Origin: Physocladia obscura
Taxonomy: Eukaryota > Chytridiomycota > Chytridiomycetes > Chytridiales > Chytriomycetaceae
Direction: 5' to 3'
DNA length: 10,723 nucleotides
Assembly (NCBI GenBank): GCA_027596945.1
Contig: JADGJH010001309.1
Location: 1 to 10,723 of the forward strand
This document shows, in pieces, positions 1 to 7,066 of this stretch. Numbering within the stretch: the first letter of the stretch is position 1; each line of letters begins with the position of its first letter. Position numbers and translations under genes: made by a program. The notes under the pieces were generated by a model. It worked only from the letters and a program-made list of their open reading frames with translations. It did not search any database and was not told where the DNA came from.

Positions 1-160
1 AGCAATTAAATGGAATTTTTTTTTTTTTTAGATGACTTTATTAGTAACTGTTGGTATTTTTGATGTAAATTAGAAATTCAATCTAATTTTCTCAAAGAAT
101 TTTCTAGAATTTTCTCAACCATTCTATTACTTTCAACAACTCAAGAATAATTCAAGTGAT

Positions 161-204
161 GTCTAACCAATTTCTAACCACTTTCCAACCGCATTCAAAC
201 CATT
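161..204. repeat. Four degenerate 11-nt tandem repeats
   Basis: Four consecutive 11-nt units start at 161, 172, 183 and 194, with consensus close to TTCTAACCANT. Each keeps the core YAACC or AAACC at the same place in the unit. The exact 11-nt phase over 44 nt makes chance less likely. The spacing is about one turn of B-DNA. A related but out-of-phase word occurs near 112-122. No function is known to me. Confidence 0.55.
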
Positions 205-317
205 TTTCTTTTGAAGCGTCTTTTATTCTTTCTTTCTTTTTCCTTCTACTCAAAAAAACTATTTAAACCCCAACACTTTTCTTCTTTTTTAAGAATTGGT
301 CTTATCAAATAAAAGTC

Positions 318-323
318 TTTATT
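318..323 (-). terminator. Candidate poly(A) signal for the 381-694 gene
   Basis: The plus-strand TTTATT reads AATAAA on the minus strand. It lies about 60 nt beyond the predicted stop of the small gene at 381-694 and is followed on that strand by T-rich sequence. This matches the yeast and fungal positioning element, though such hexamers are common in AT-rich DNA. Confidence 0.4.
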
Positions 324-380
324 AAGTATTAAACTTCTACTTCAACTTCAACTCATACTTGCATCTCAAACTCTTATCCT

Positions 381-694
381 TTAGTTCTGAGATATTTAGT
401 ATTGAATAAGTTGACTCAAGCCATTACAGCTACCAGGAATATTACTACAAGTCTTCTGCAACTTACTTGCCTGTTCCTATCCTCCCAAGAGTCCGGGTTG
501 TTTGGATTCCAAACTTTTGCTTGCAGTTTGTCGATTTCGGCATTCTTGATGGCCTGACTACTACTAGCTGAGACAGAACTAGATGGTGAAAGAATCGATG
601 AATCGTAAGCCATTTGTGGGTTGTTAGCTGTGGGTTTCGGACAAATTGACTTTGTAGGCTTTTTCGTGGTTATTTTTGACGGCTCTGGTCCCAT
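381..694 (-). CDS. Small unrecognised protein, two exons predicted
   Basis: Exon 1 (694 down to 467) codes for 76 residues: a Lys/Pro/Thr-rich start, a serine-rich middle (about residues 32-48), and a charged tail containing the words VWNPNNPDSW and EDRNRQ. The frame then meets a perfect GTAAGT donor. The intron carries TACTAAA and ends in CAG at 387, the same plan as the transporter intron at 5359-5442. With that acceptor the protein ends one residue later (77 aa). If the AAG at 379 is used instead, exon 2 runs 378-337 and gives an 89-residue protein with a basic tail. Reading through the intron would end at 416 (92 aa). An in-frame stop lies just upstream of the ATG at 694, and a CTAAT...CACAG motif there hints at an additional 5' untranslated intron. 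I do not recognise the family. The splice signals and nearby poly(A) signal argue that it is expressed. Confidence 0.45.
387..466 (-). other. Predicted 80-nt intron in the small gene
   Basis: On the minus strand the intron has donor GTAAGT, branch motif TACTAAA, and acceptor CTCAG. The branch adenine is only about 9 nt from the CAG, so the later AAG at 379 is a possible alternative. The donor matches the fungal consensus perfectly. Confidence 0.5.
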
Positions 695-892
695 TCCTTA
701 TTCTGTGCAATTAGGAGAAATTATTTACTCCAAAAAACAAAAAAACGGTATTTGGTACAACATAAAGGATCACTTTTTTGCCAACTCTACAGTAAAAAAG
801 AAGGTGCATGATAAAAACTTTTCTGATTTTCAAACTGCTTGTGGAACTTGCGTTAATTGTCGAATGAAATAACTTGATTTTGTTTCATTGCT

Positions 893-1120
893 TCATTGTT
901 TAAGGCAAAAATTACAAAAATCGCACACAACCGCATCTTTGGCTTCAAAACAAAAGCAGCAGTGGATTTGATCAAACTTTAATAGTTCTAGACAAGTATT
1001 TTGCGAACAGTCTGATGATTGAGTGTTGACTGATTGATTTGCATTCATCCGGGCGGGGTGATCCGGAATTATTGACAATAATAAAATGAGAAAGATGCGA
1101 CAAAATAGAATATCATGCAT
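893..1120 (-). CDS. Possible small secreted cysteine-rich protein
   Basis: This is an ATG-to-stop ORF of 75 residues. Residues 9-18 are strongly hydrophobic (IFLILLLSII), preceded by an arginine and followed by a polar stretch with a small residue, the layout of a signal peptide or an N-terminal anchor. The remaining 50 residues are rich in Asn, Gln and Ser and contain eight cysteines. Six of them sit in a C-terminal block with spacing C-C-x-C-x8-C-x2-C-x2-C, which could form disulphides or bind a metal. I know no family with this exact pattern. It lies on the same strand as its neighbours and downstream of the 1417-2301 gene, with room for a promoter. No intron signals or homologues support it, and ORFs of this size arise by chance, so it remains a candidate. 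Confidence 0.3.
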   Translation of the reverse strand: MHDILFCRIFLILLLSIIPDHPARMNANQSVNTQSSDCSQNTCLELLKFDQIHCCFCFEAKDAVVCDFCNFCLKQ

Positions 1121-1416
1121 ATGTGTTGCCTAATCCATTATTTTCTGTTGCCGCACCAAAATGAACCTACTGCAGAGAAAGCTCTGCACAACTTAAAATT
1201 CAAACGCAAAAAAAAGAAAAGAAGGAAAGATAGTATTTATTTGGACGGAAAAATCCTTCAGAAGAGAGAGCGAGTTCCAGCCTCTACCAAAAAAGAAAAA
1301 AAAAAACAACAAGAAAATGTAAAACGGAGGGGGAACAAAAGGTATCAAAAAAACAAGGCAAGGTGGAAAAAAAACGTGAACTTTTTACACTAAAAAAAAA
1401 AAGGAAAAAAGGAAAA
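1121..1416. other. Purine-rich spacer and 3' region of the 1417-2301 gene
   Basis: From about 1200 to 1415 the plus strand is almost wholly purine, with long A runs broken by G, so the transcript of the minus-strand gene would end in a pyrimidine-rich 3' region. Open frames across it are low-complexity lysine-rich or phenylalanine-rich translations that I do not accept as genes. Confidence 0.5.
1236..1241 (-). terminator. Candidate poly(A) signal for the 1417-2301 gene
   Basis: TTTATT on the plus strand gives AATAAA on the minus strand, about 175 nt beyond the stop codon at 1417, within the usual range for fungal 3' untranslated regions. Confidence 0.35.
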
Positions 1417-2301
1417 TCAAATCCCCGCACAGAACCGTTGATGTTCCAACAGCATAGAAACAGTCTTCTGCCATCCATCAACAAGATGGCCAATGTTCGG
1501 ATTGAAGCAGCTCCCATGATTGTTGTTAAAAGCAGCATTGTTGTCTTCATGCGCAAACAACAGGTCCTGCAGTGCTAGGTACGCGTCGTCGTGTAACACG
1601 TTGCTTGCAAATGGACTTGTTGAAAAAAAGGCGAGCGTGTCGGACGGCGAGGGGACTTGCAATTCGGGAGTAGGCGTGCGCGAGAAGTAAACGTTGAGTG
1701 GTTTCGCAGTTTTAGTTGTAGGTTCATTTGTAGATGTAGTTTTTGTTATCGCTGTTGTGGTGCCGAAGAAGGAGATTGAGTTTGCGAAGGAAACATTTTG
1801 TGTGTCTGTCTTCAAGCCGAGTGGCGTCACTGGTGGCGTTGCAGCTGCAAAAACAAGATCTCCCGAATCCCAAAAAGACGAAGAAGCCGGAGAAAGAAGA
1901 ACCTTATCAGCCGTCCTTTGGCGTTGCACGGCGCGAAAACCCGCATTATTCGCGACGGTGTTGCTGCTGTTTCCTGTCTTGCGCTTAGTGTTGCGCAATC
2001 TGTCAGCACCAACTGGAACAGAGACAAACGAACGTATGCGCATGTGTTTGCTTGCGATCTTATTATCCGGCGAGCTTGACGGCACAATGTGATGCTCGCT
2101 GGCGAGTAATCTTGCGAGTGGTGCCTGTGCGTGTTGCTGCTGTGGAATCTCGACTCGGAAAACATGTGGCTGCCAGCTTCCAGAAGCTTTGTTGGCCGGC
2201 AACCGCACGAGAATTTGGCTGGTGCGAATTACCGTTGCCTTTTTGGCGTTCATGCTGTTGTTTGTGTCGTTGCTGTTGCTTTGGATTACGCGCCCATTCA
2301 T
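1417..2301 (-). CDS. Ser/Thr/Asn-rich protein with S/T-P sites, family unknown
   Basis: This is a single uninterrupted ATG-to-TGA frame of 294 residues in DNA clearly richer in GC than its flanks, which supports coding. There are no membrane segments or signal peptide. The N-terminal 60 residues are polar with an Asn/Ser start and a short QQQ; basic patches follow around residues 90-130. The C-terminal half holds seven Ser-Pro or Thr-Pro sites, including the clusters ATPPVTP and RTPTPE. The last 60 residues look better ordered, with acidic-hydrophobic and amphipathic stretches ending in a Trp/His/Cys-containing helix-like tail. Many S/T-P sites in a disordered, basic protein suggest a nuclear or signalling substrate of proline-directed kinases (CDK or MAPK); that is inference. 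I chose the ATG at 2301; a second Met at residue 17 is possible. The 5' leader contains CAA repeats (about 2366-2380), typical of unstructured yeast leaders. I do not recognise the family. Confidence 0.65.
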   Translation of the reverse strand: MNGRVIQSNSNDTNNSMNAKKATVIRTSQILVRLPANKASGSWQPHVFRVEIPQQQHAQAPLARLLASEHHIVPSSSPDNKIASKHMRIRSFVSVPVGADRLRNTKRKTGNSSNTVANNAGFRAVQRQRTADKVLLSPASSSFWDSGDLVFAAATPPVTPLGLKTDTQNVSFANSISFFGTTTAITKTTSTNEPTTKTAKPLNVYFSRTPTPELQVPSPSDTLAFFSTSPFASNVLHDDAYLALQDLLFAHEDNNAAFNNNHGSCFNPNIGHLVDGWQKTVSMLLEHQRFCAGI

Positions 2302-2507
2302 TGTACTCTTTTGCTAAGGAAAATTTTTCAGCTATTTGTTTTTCTCGTCTAATCCGATTTTTCTGTTGTTGTTGCAGATACCACGCGCCTTCTCATGGGA
2401 TCCAATATTTCAAGAGCGGTATTACAAGCATCGAATAGAGCTCATTCATGCATATTGTAAAATACGAAATTTATCCAGCTGTATAAAGCCGATCCGGTTC
2501 TGCAATC

Positions 2508-2666
2508 ATGAATGAACTGGATAACAGCAAAATTAAATGCGAAAATTTTTTGATTAAATCTTCTTTGTTAAAAGATTTATCCAGAAACAGCCCTAGCCCC
2601 TATCAAAAGGAAGATCATCAAGGATCAATATTACATCCAAACAGTATGAATCAACAAAGATTTAAT
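2508..2666 (+). CDS. Small hypothetical ORF, 52 residues
   Basis: This ORF runs from the ATG at 2508 to the TAA at 2664-2666. The translation is polar and Lys/Ser/Asn-rich, with a mixed amphipathic segment (about residues 13-25, LIKSSLLKDL) and an SPSP motif; it does not look like simple low-complexity DNA. A TATAAA lies at 2482-2487, only about 20 nt upstream of the ATG, closer than normal for yeast-type genes. No splice donor was found to extend it and I recognise no family. It could be a chance ORF in the divergent promoter of the 1417-2301 gene. Confidence 0.2.
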
Positions 2667-2670
2667 TTAT

Positions 2671-2685
2671 GACGTCTTGCGCAAT
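2671..2685. promoter_or_regulatory. Adjacent CRE-like and C/EBP-like sites
   Basis: TGACGTC (2671-2677) is immediately followed by the perfect palindrome TTGCGCAA (2678-2685). These are the classical ATF/CREB-type and C/EBP-type bZIP recognition words. Back-to-back placement without a gap is notable, but whether any protein binds here is unknown. Confidence 0.3.
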
Positions 2686-2781
2686 TAGGATTTAAACAAT
2701 AGCGATATTAATGTCGCCGGCTGGCGTCTCAAAGAATGTCTGCGAACAACCCAAATCAGAGACCCTGTCTCAAGAGCAAAA

Positions 2782-2988
2782 TCAATCACCGACGAAATTC
2801 ACGAATTTCGTCGGACGCATAAAGGAAATTTGCACATCCGTGTGGAAAATACCGATACCTATACGCCCAATACAAGTTCTGATAAACAAGTTGATGACAG
2901 CAAACAACGGTGTCAGAATGATTCCAATCAGCGCAAAAATCATATTCTTATTTGCTGCATAAGGTCCATGCGTGGATAGAAAACTGCC
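2782..2988 (-). pseudogene. Possible remnant of a membrane protein
   Basis: On the minus strand this frame is open for about 70 codons and translates to a strongly hydrophobic helix (LIGIILTPLFAVINLFI) followed by a basic turn and a GRIGIGIF segment, which resembles a transmembrane helix and loop. No ATG begins it: the preceding in-frame codons run to a stop at about 3015, and the frame closes after VNFVGD. Upstream minus-strand frames also show protein-like stretches but in a different phase, with a run of A12 between them. This could be a frameshifted relic of a multi-pass protein. The G-R-x-x-x-G pattern vaguely recalls a facilitator TM4, but I cannot assign a family. A chance ORF is the alternative. 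Confidence 0.25.
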
Positions 2989-3259
2989 CAAATTGTCGTG
3001 ACGCCAAAATCATGTCCATTAATGTTGTCGACGCCACGAACTACCGTGAAACTACAATCCTTTTTTTTTTTTGCCGGCTCTGCCTGGATGTACCTGTCGC
3101 AGTTTGGCTGCGATGCAAACAGCTGCTAGAAGTCATCGACGTAATCGCTAAATAGTTAGCTATTCCAGTCTGTTTGATACTGGCGTAGATGCGGTTCGTG
3201 GAATTGTTGAACGCAAATTCGCGGTTTCCGCAAATGAGAAAGAGTCTACCAACGTGATA

Positions 3260-3272
3260 CTTTTATATATAA
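3260..3272 (+). promoter_or_regulatory. Strong TATA element
   Basis: A TTTTATATATAAA-type TATA box is followed by a pyrimidine-rich tract at 3288-3330 and an ATG in the context CACCAATATGG at 3338, about 70 nt downstream. This is the arrangement of a well-expressed yeast core promoter. The core is symmetrical and could also act leftward. Confidence 0.45.
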
Positions 3273-3342
3273 ACAGGGCATTACGCTCTACTTCTTCTTT
3301 TACATTCACCTTTCAATCACTTGATCACCTCACCAATATGGA

Positions 3343-3753
3343 ATGGCAAAGGCTACTCACTGCACGTTCGACGAACAAATAAGCAGTAAAAAGATAATAA
3401 TAGCTGCAAGAAAAAAATTAACGCCGGTACGAATAAGAAATAGTAACAGTGTAATAAAAAAATTGCAACGAACCAATTCGGCACATGGACTTGTCTTGTG
3501 CCAAGTTGTGTCTCTTGACTCTTACCGGCGTGATAAGTGTAAATTCTGTTGCATTAACTTCGTCAGAATTGTCCGCACCCACCATCGTTTTTATATTCGT
3601 GATATCGGCGATCTTGGATCATGTTTTGCCCTTTCTTTTCATTTTCTTTTCCACATATCCATCCATCTCCCTTTCATTACAATTTTCGCGCCACAAATTG
3701 CACAAGCCCAGCTCATTATTTTCAGAGATGTATGGAAGAAACTGACTGACTGA
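3343..3753 (+). CDS. Doubtful 136-residue ORF behind a good promoter
   Basis: From the ATG at 3343 the frame stays open for 136 codons. The first half is basic and polar; the second half is rich in Phe, His and Ile. The ATG at 3338 comes first and gives only 14 codons. A third frame from 3485 gives 86 residues with a hydrophobic middle. On the minus strand a short frame from 3585 meets a GTAAGA donor and a pyrimidine-rich CAG acceptor. Because each frame is equally unremarkable and I recognise none, the coding assignment is weak. What favours a transcript is the context: a TATA box with a CT-rich leader upstream and an AATAAA at 3766-3771 just after the stop. A noncoding RNA or a decayed gene with a preserved promoter is equally possible. 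Confidence 0.25.
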   Translation: MAKATHCTFDEQISSKKIIIAARKKLTPVRIRNSNSVIKKLQRTNSAHGLVLCQVVSLDSYRRDKCKFCCINFVRIVRTHHRFYIRDIGDLGSCFALSFHFLFHISIHLPFITIFAPQIAQAQLIIFRDVWKKLTD

Positions 3754-4321
3754 TAACTTCAATCAAATAAATTCCTCATTAATTCAATTTGAATTTGCCA
3801 CTTATTCTTTCGCGTAAATATCTGTAAGATAAGTTCGCCACATTGAAAAATGCAAAGAATTTGAAAATCAGATTAATCGTTCCTAATTCATTCCGAGTAT
3901 TTCAACCTCTTTTTTTCGCAATAGGATGAATTTTAAGAGAGGTGTTTATATTAAAAAAATTCTGAGATCTCTCGCAAATATTTGCGATGACGGAGATTTC
4001 GTTAGAGATTTTAAACACTAAATCTTTAAACGAGATGAATACTGCCAAACTGTTTTTTCTCTTTATTTCACGCGTCTAATTCTTAATATATATGTGAGAA
4101 GCATCAGGTATCAACATAAAGTTTGTACCCACAAGGCCTCCTTACAAGCCAACAGTTGATCCTACTAATTAAGAATTCTTGAAAAAGTGATTGAACAAAA
4201 GAGAAACAAAGCTCACAAAAAATCACAAAATTTCTTTTTCCACAAGGTTGATAACATTAAAAGCAAAAAAAAAAAAACGAAAGACGAAGAAAGTACAAAC
4301 GAAAAAAAGTAAAAACACATT
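3754..4321. other. AT-rich spacer, 3' flank of the transporter gene
   Basis: I find no gene. The stretch holds plus-strand AATAAA words near 3766, a 16-nt perfect palindrome at 3972-3987, an AATAAA on the minus strand (plus-strand TTTATT at 4062-4067, about 255 nt past the transporter stop), and A-rich runs at 4265-4310. Confidence 0.5.
3972..3987. repeat. 16-nt perfect palindrome
   Basis: TCGCAAATATTTGCGA is identical to its reverse complement over all 16 positions. It could be a dimeric protein site or a small cruciform. It lies in the convergent spacer between the 3262-3771 unit and the 3' end of the transporter gene. Confidence 0.6.
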
Positions 4322-5974
4322 TCAGCGTCGGCTCAAGTCATTCATGCTATATGTCAAATAATATCCTCTGTCTTTATCCCCCGAGATCTCCGTCACTTCA
4401 ACAACAGTCCGAACATCCGAAATAGATTTCTTAACAGGATTCGGTGTGTTGAAAATAATATCGATTTTTTCCAGAGAATATCCGCGTGTTTCGACAAAAA
4501 AGAAATATTCGATAACCAGCGCAAATATGTTGAAAAAAAGGAAAAACGAGTCAAACTTCCACCCCCATGCGTCAACACCGTAAATAAACACAAAGTTTTG
4601 AATAACTCCAGACATATTAATGAACAACTGACACAGCGCCAATCCTTTCGCACGAGCTGAATACGGCAGAATCTCTGCCGGATATAACGCGTTGAGCGAC
4701 AGCCAGGTGAAGCAGTAAATCAATCCAAAAACTTGCTCCACAATCCATCCCGCAACTCCAACACCCGTTAACTCTTCATTAGCGTTAAAAATTTGCAGAC
4801 AAATCAAGATGATTGTCCAGCAACCAATAAATCCCATAGTCCCGTAAATAATCATTGTCCTACGCCCAATTTTCTCGCAGAATGACGCGCCAATTTGCCC
4901 AGCAATGAATCCGAGGACGCTGTTTGCAATAGACAGGCTTAACTGCTGTTCAGCCGTCTTGAAGCCAAACTGCGCGTTCGTAATGACAGTGAATCCGCCC
5001 GCGAGCCAATTTCCCGCGTATTGCGAAAAGAACGCGATTGCAATTATAAGCCACAGGCGATAAGTCATTGCGCGGCCGCTGAAAAATGCAGAATAAGAGC
5101 CAGTTTTTCGTACTGCTTCGTCTTCAAAAGCTTCGCGCATTTCCATTAGCGTCATTTCGACTATTGGATGGTCTGAAATATCGTTTCCGTGGTAATGGAT
5201 TAGGAATGCTCGTGCTTCTTCTTCGCGTCCTTGCATCATCAACCATCGTGGAGATTCGGGAATAAAGAAACATCCAATCAAAACCATGCCTGAATAGACT
5301 GCTTGAATACCGACCGGCAATTTCCAAGCGTAATCGCTCGTGTCGATAGATTGTACATCTGTTTACAAAACATAATTTTTTAAATTGGTTAGTAATTTAC
5401 GCAAATCAACCAATTATGATATTCAAAAAAAAATTTACTCACATAACAAAATAATCGAAGCAGGAATAGATCCCACTCCCCACCCCGTATTATAAATGCC
5501 AGTCGCCCATGCGCGAAAATGTGGATGCGAAACTTCAAGCGTATAAGTCGGCGCAGCAGTAGTAACCTGCGAAACCCCAAACCCAATGACAAACCTGCCG
5601 AAAATGAAAATGTTCAAATTATGCGTAACAAGCTCCAAAACAACTCCAATGATGATAATTATTGAGCCAGTCATCATAGCGCCTCGCCGCCCGAATGTAT
5701 CACTAATGTATCCCACAAACAAGCATCCAGCAATTTCGCCGATTTGGATCATCGAGATAGTCAATGCGTATTTATCAGAGTTTGATTGGAAGTCGGGTTG
5801 GCCGGTGAAAGCGATGCCGAATGAATTGAGGGTGGCCATGTTGATGAAGATTGAGTTGTCGTATCCATTTATCGCCGCATTTAGGAAGGCAATAAATATG
5901 GCAAAGTAGATTGTGATCATTCCGGAATGGTAAAAGTTCGTGTTACTCTTCCAGTTGACTATTTCGACTGCCAT
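4322..5974 (-). CDS. MFS sugar transporter (lactose permease-like), one intron
   Basis: Joining 5974-5443 to 5358-4322 gives 522 residues, the usual size for a 12-helix fungal sugar porter in the plasma membrane. Family marks in order are: GYD at 37-39 in TM1; the loop 2-3 signature GYISDTFGRRG (88-98); FGRFVIGFG (125-133) with PTYTLE and a downstream HFR (142-154), the sugar transporter signature 2; PESPRWL (211-217) opening the central cytosolic loop; EKIGRR (339-344); YPAEILPYSARAKG (403-416); and ETRGYSLEKID (467-477). TM7 reads QYAGNWLAGG (290-299), matching the Q-x-S/A-G-N pattern of Lac12-type permeases rather than the QQ of hexose carriers, so a disaccharide or related sugar is likely; the true substrate is inferred, not shown. 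The aromatic pair usual after GN in TM7 is absent. The Met at 5974 is the first ATG and is conserved in the relic at 6950-7066. No frame damage is seen. Confidence 0.93.
5359..5442 (-). other. 84-nt intron in the transporter gene
   Basis: The donor is GTGAGT, the branch site is a perfect TACTAAC, and the acceptor is AACAG, with 30-odd nt between branch and acceptor. Removing it joins ...SIILLY to VQSIDTSDYAWK and keeps the sugar-porter alignment between TM5 and TM6. Without removal a stop appears within one codon. Confidence 0.93.
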
Positions 5975-6300
5975 CGTTGCCAATAATTCGTTATGAAAGA
6001 AGAAATTGTGGCCACTTTTTTTCCTTTGAATTTTTTCCTGGATTTTGGCTGATTTGATTACACAATCTCCAGTTTAATTTTATTTTACTTAGTATTTCTA
6101 ATTTACCAAAGAGTATCGATTTCATCGAAACCATATTAATTATAAGAGTTGAAAAACATGTTCTTGCTTGGTTTGTAGTCCAAGAATAACGCAATTCATT
6201 TCAATATAAACCCTTATCTCGAGGACGAAAGAGGCACAGTCGAACAAGCTTGCTGATGCATCGAATAGTCGATTTTTGAGTGCGTGAACAGCTCTTTTTT
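5975..6300 (-). promoter_or_regulatory. Presumed promoter of the transporter gene
   Basis: Upstream of the ATG there are AT-rich TATA-like words around 6133-6142 and 6205-6212, an ATCGA/TCGAT inverted pair at 6260-6273, and the 14-nt word GATTACACAATCTC at 6056-6069. That word recurs with one change upstream of the transporter relic at 7123-7136. I see no clear Gal4-type CGG-N11-CCG site. Confidence 0.35.
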
Positions 6301-6949
6301 TTATTTTATTTTTGTGTAATAGTTTCCATCACACTCTGCTATACCAAACGGATCACATGGGCGAGCGGTGTCTGTCACAAATTTTCTTCGAATCCAAAAA
6401 AATTTTGTTATTTGGAAAGATTCTCGTTTTAGAAAGATTTTATTTCTCGTAATTTATAGCACAATAAGTGAATATCTATCACTCACTGGTTCACTTGATT
6501 TAAATCTGACTGGCAAAATTTTTTCCTTTCCAAGTGTAAATTATAGCACTGATTTTTTTTTTTTGCAAAGTGCGCTCTGTTATTTGATGTTGTTTTCTGC
6601 TTGATTTTCACGACAAATTTTTTTTTTTTTAAAAAAAACGGCAAAGAAAAAAAAGCAAAAAAGCACAATCCTTTTTAACACCATAAGAAATATCTTTTGC
6701 CCCAGTGCATTTCTCTTTTGCAAATTTTGATTGCACAAGTTTTCCATGATAATTAACAAATGTGGCGACATCTCTTTCAAAGTGATTTGACAGACAAAAG
6801 AGTATTGGGTGTGTGCTCGCAAAACAAATTGTTTCATTGCTCCCTCAGTGAATTCTGAGTTGGGTGGGGCATCTTTTAAAATTTCCACAATTTTTGTCAG
6901 CCGTTTAAATTTCGAAAATTTTTTTGTCATTTTCTTGATTGAAAATCGC
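6301..6949. other. AT-rich spacer between transporter and relic
   Basis: No supported gene is present. Poly(T) and poly(A) runs are frequent (for example 6553-6564 and 6620-6640). A minus-strand frame continues open from the relic (6972 to 6580), but its translation is Lys/Phe-rich and shows no transporter resemblance, so the remainder of the duplicated gene appears to be deleted or beyond recognition. Confidence 0.5.
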
Positions 6950-7066
6950 TCATATCCGCAGACTGGCGGCATTCAAAAACGCGATCAGCACCGCAAAGTA
7001 GATTATGAGCATTTCGGAATGATAAAAGCTCGTGTTACGATTCCAATTGACTATTTCAACAGCCAT
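6950..7066 (-). pseudogene. Decayed first exon of a second transporter copy
   Basis: Read on the minus strand from the ATG at 7066, the first 34 codons match the start of the transporter at 4322-5974 at 26 of 34 residues (hand count), beginning with the identical MAVEIVNW and ending with IAFLNAA. The frame is then lost: the GYD motif can be seen only one base out of phase (GGATATGAG at about 6958-6950) and an in-frame TGA ends the original frame. No later part of the transporter follows. Many differences between the copies are third-base changes, so the relic derives from a diverged paralogue that was once under selection, not from a recent copying error. Being on the same strand just upstream of the intact gene, it marks an old tandem duplication. 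Confidence 0.88.

Larger units (their letters stand above)
1..336. other. AT-rich 3' flank, no gene seen
   Basis: I see no supported coding region here. The stretch has a T13 run near position 17, a short tandem array at 161-204, and a hexanucleotide-like ACTTCA run around 333-356. It lies downstream of the small minus-strand gene at 381-694 and probably serves as its 3' untranslated region and terminator. Confidence 0.5.
2302..3260. other. Long spacer without a firm gene
   Basis: This stretch serves as the upstream region of the minus-strand gene ending at 2301. It contains a short plus-strand ORF (2508-2666), a bZIP-type site pair (2671-2685), a hydrophobic minus-strand fragment (2782-2988), and a T12 run at 3061-3072. 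Patches of higher GC at 2700-3240 than in other spacers hint at decayed coding sequence, but no frame stays open with a recognisable family. Confidence 0.45.

Noticed and set aside
161..204. Telomeric or subtelomeric repeat
   Set aside because: The CTAACC core is spaced at 11 nt with variable filler and only four copies, unlike telomere arrays.
621..872. Plus-strand frame ending in a Cys-rich GTCVNC tail
   Set aside because: It has no ATG at its start (TTG), overlaps the spliced minus-strand gene, and the zinc-finger resemblance is too short to support.
1115..1578. Lysine-rich plus-strand and phenylalanine-rich minus-strand frames
   Set aside because: They are translations of a purine-rich tract; composition is explained by the DNA.
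1694..2438. Several plus-strand open frames opposite the 1417-2301 gene
   Set aside because: They are antisense shadows of a GC-rich coding region; translations are Cys/Arg-rich without any domain, while the minus frame is longer and better balanced.
6580..6972. 130-codon minus-strand frame running on from the relic
   Set aside because: Its first codons are the relic out of phase; the rest is Lys/Phe-rich AT-driven sequence with no transporter similarity.
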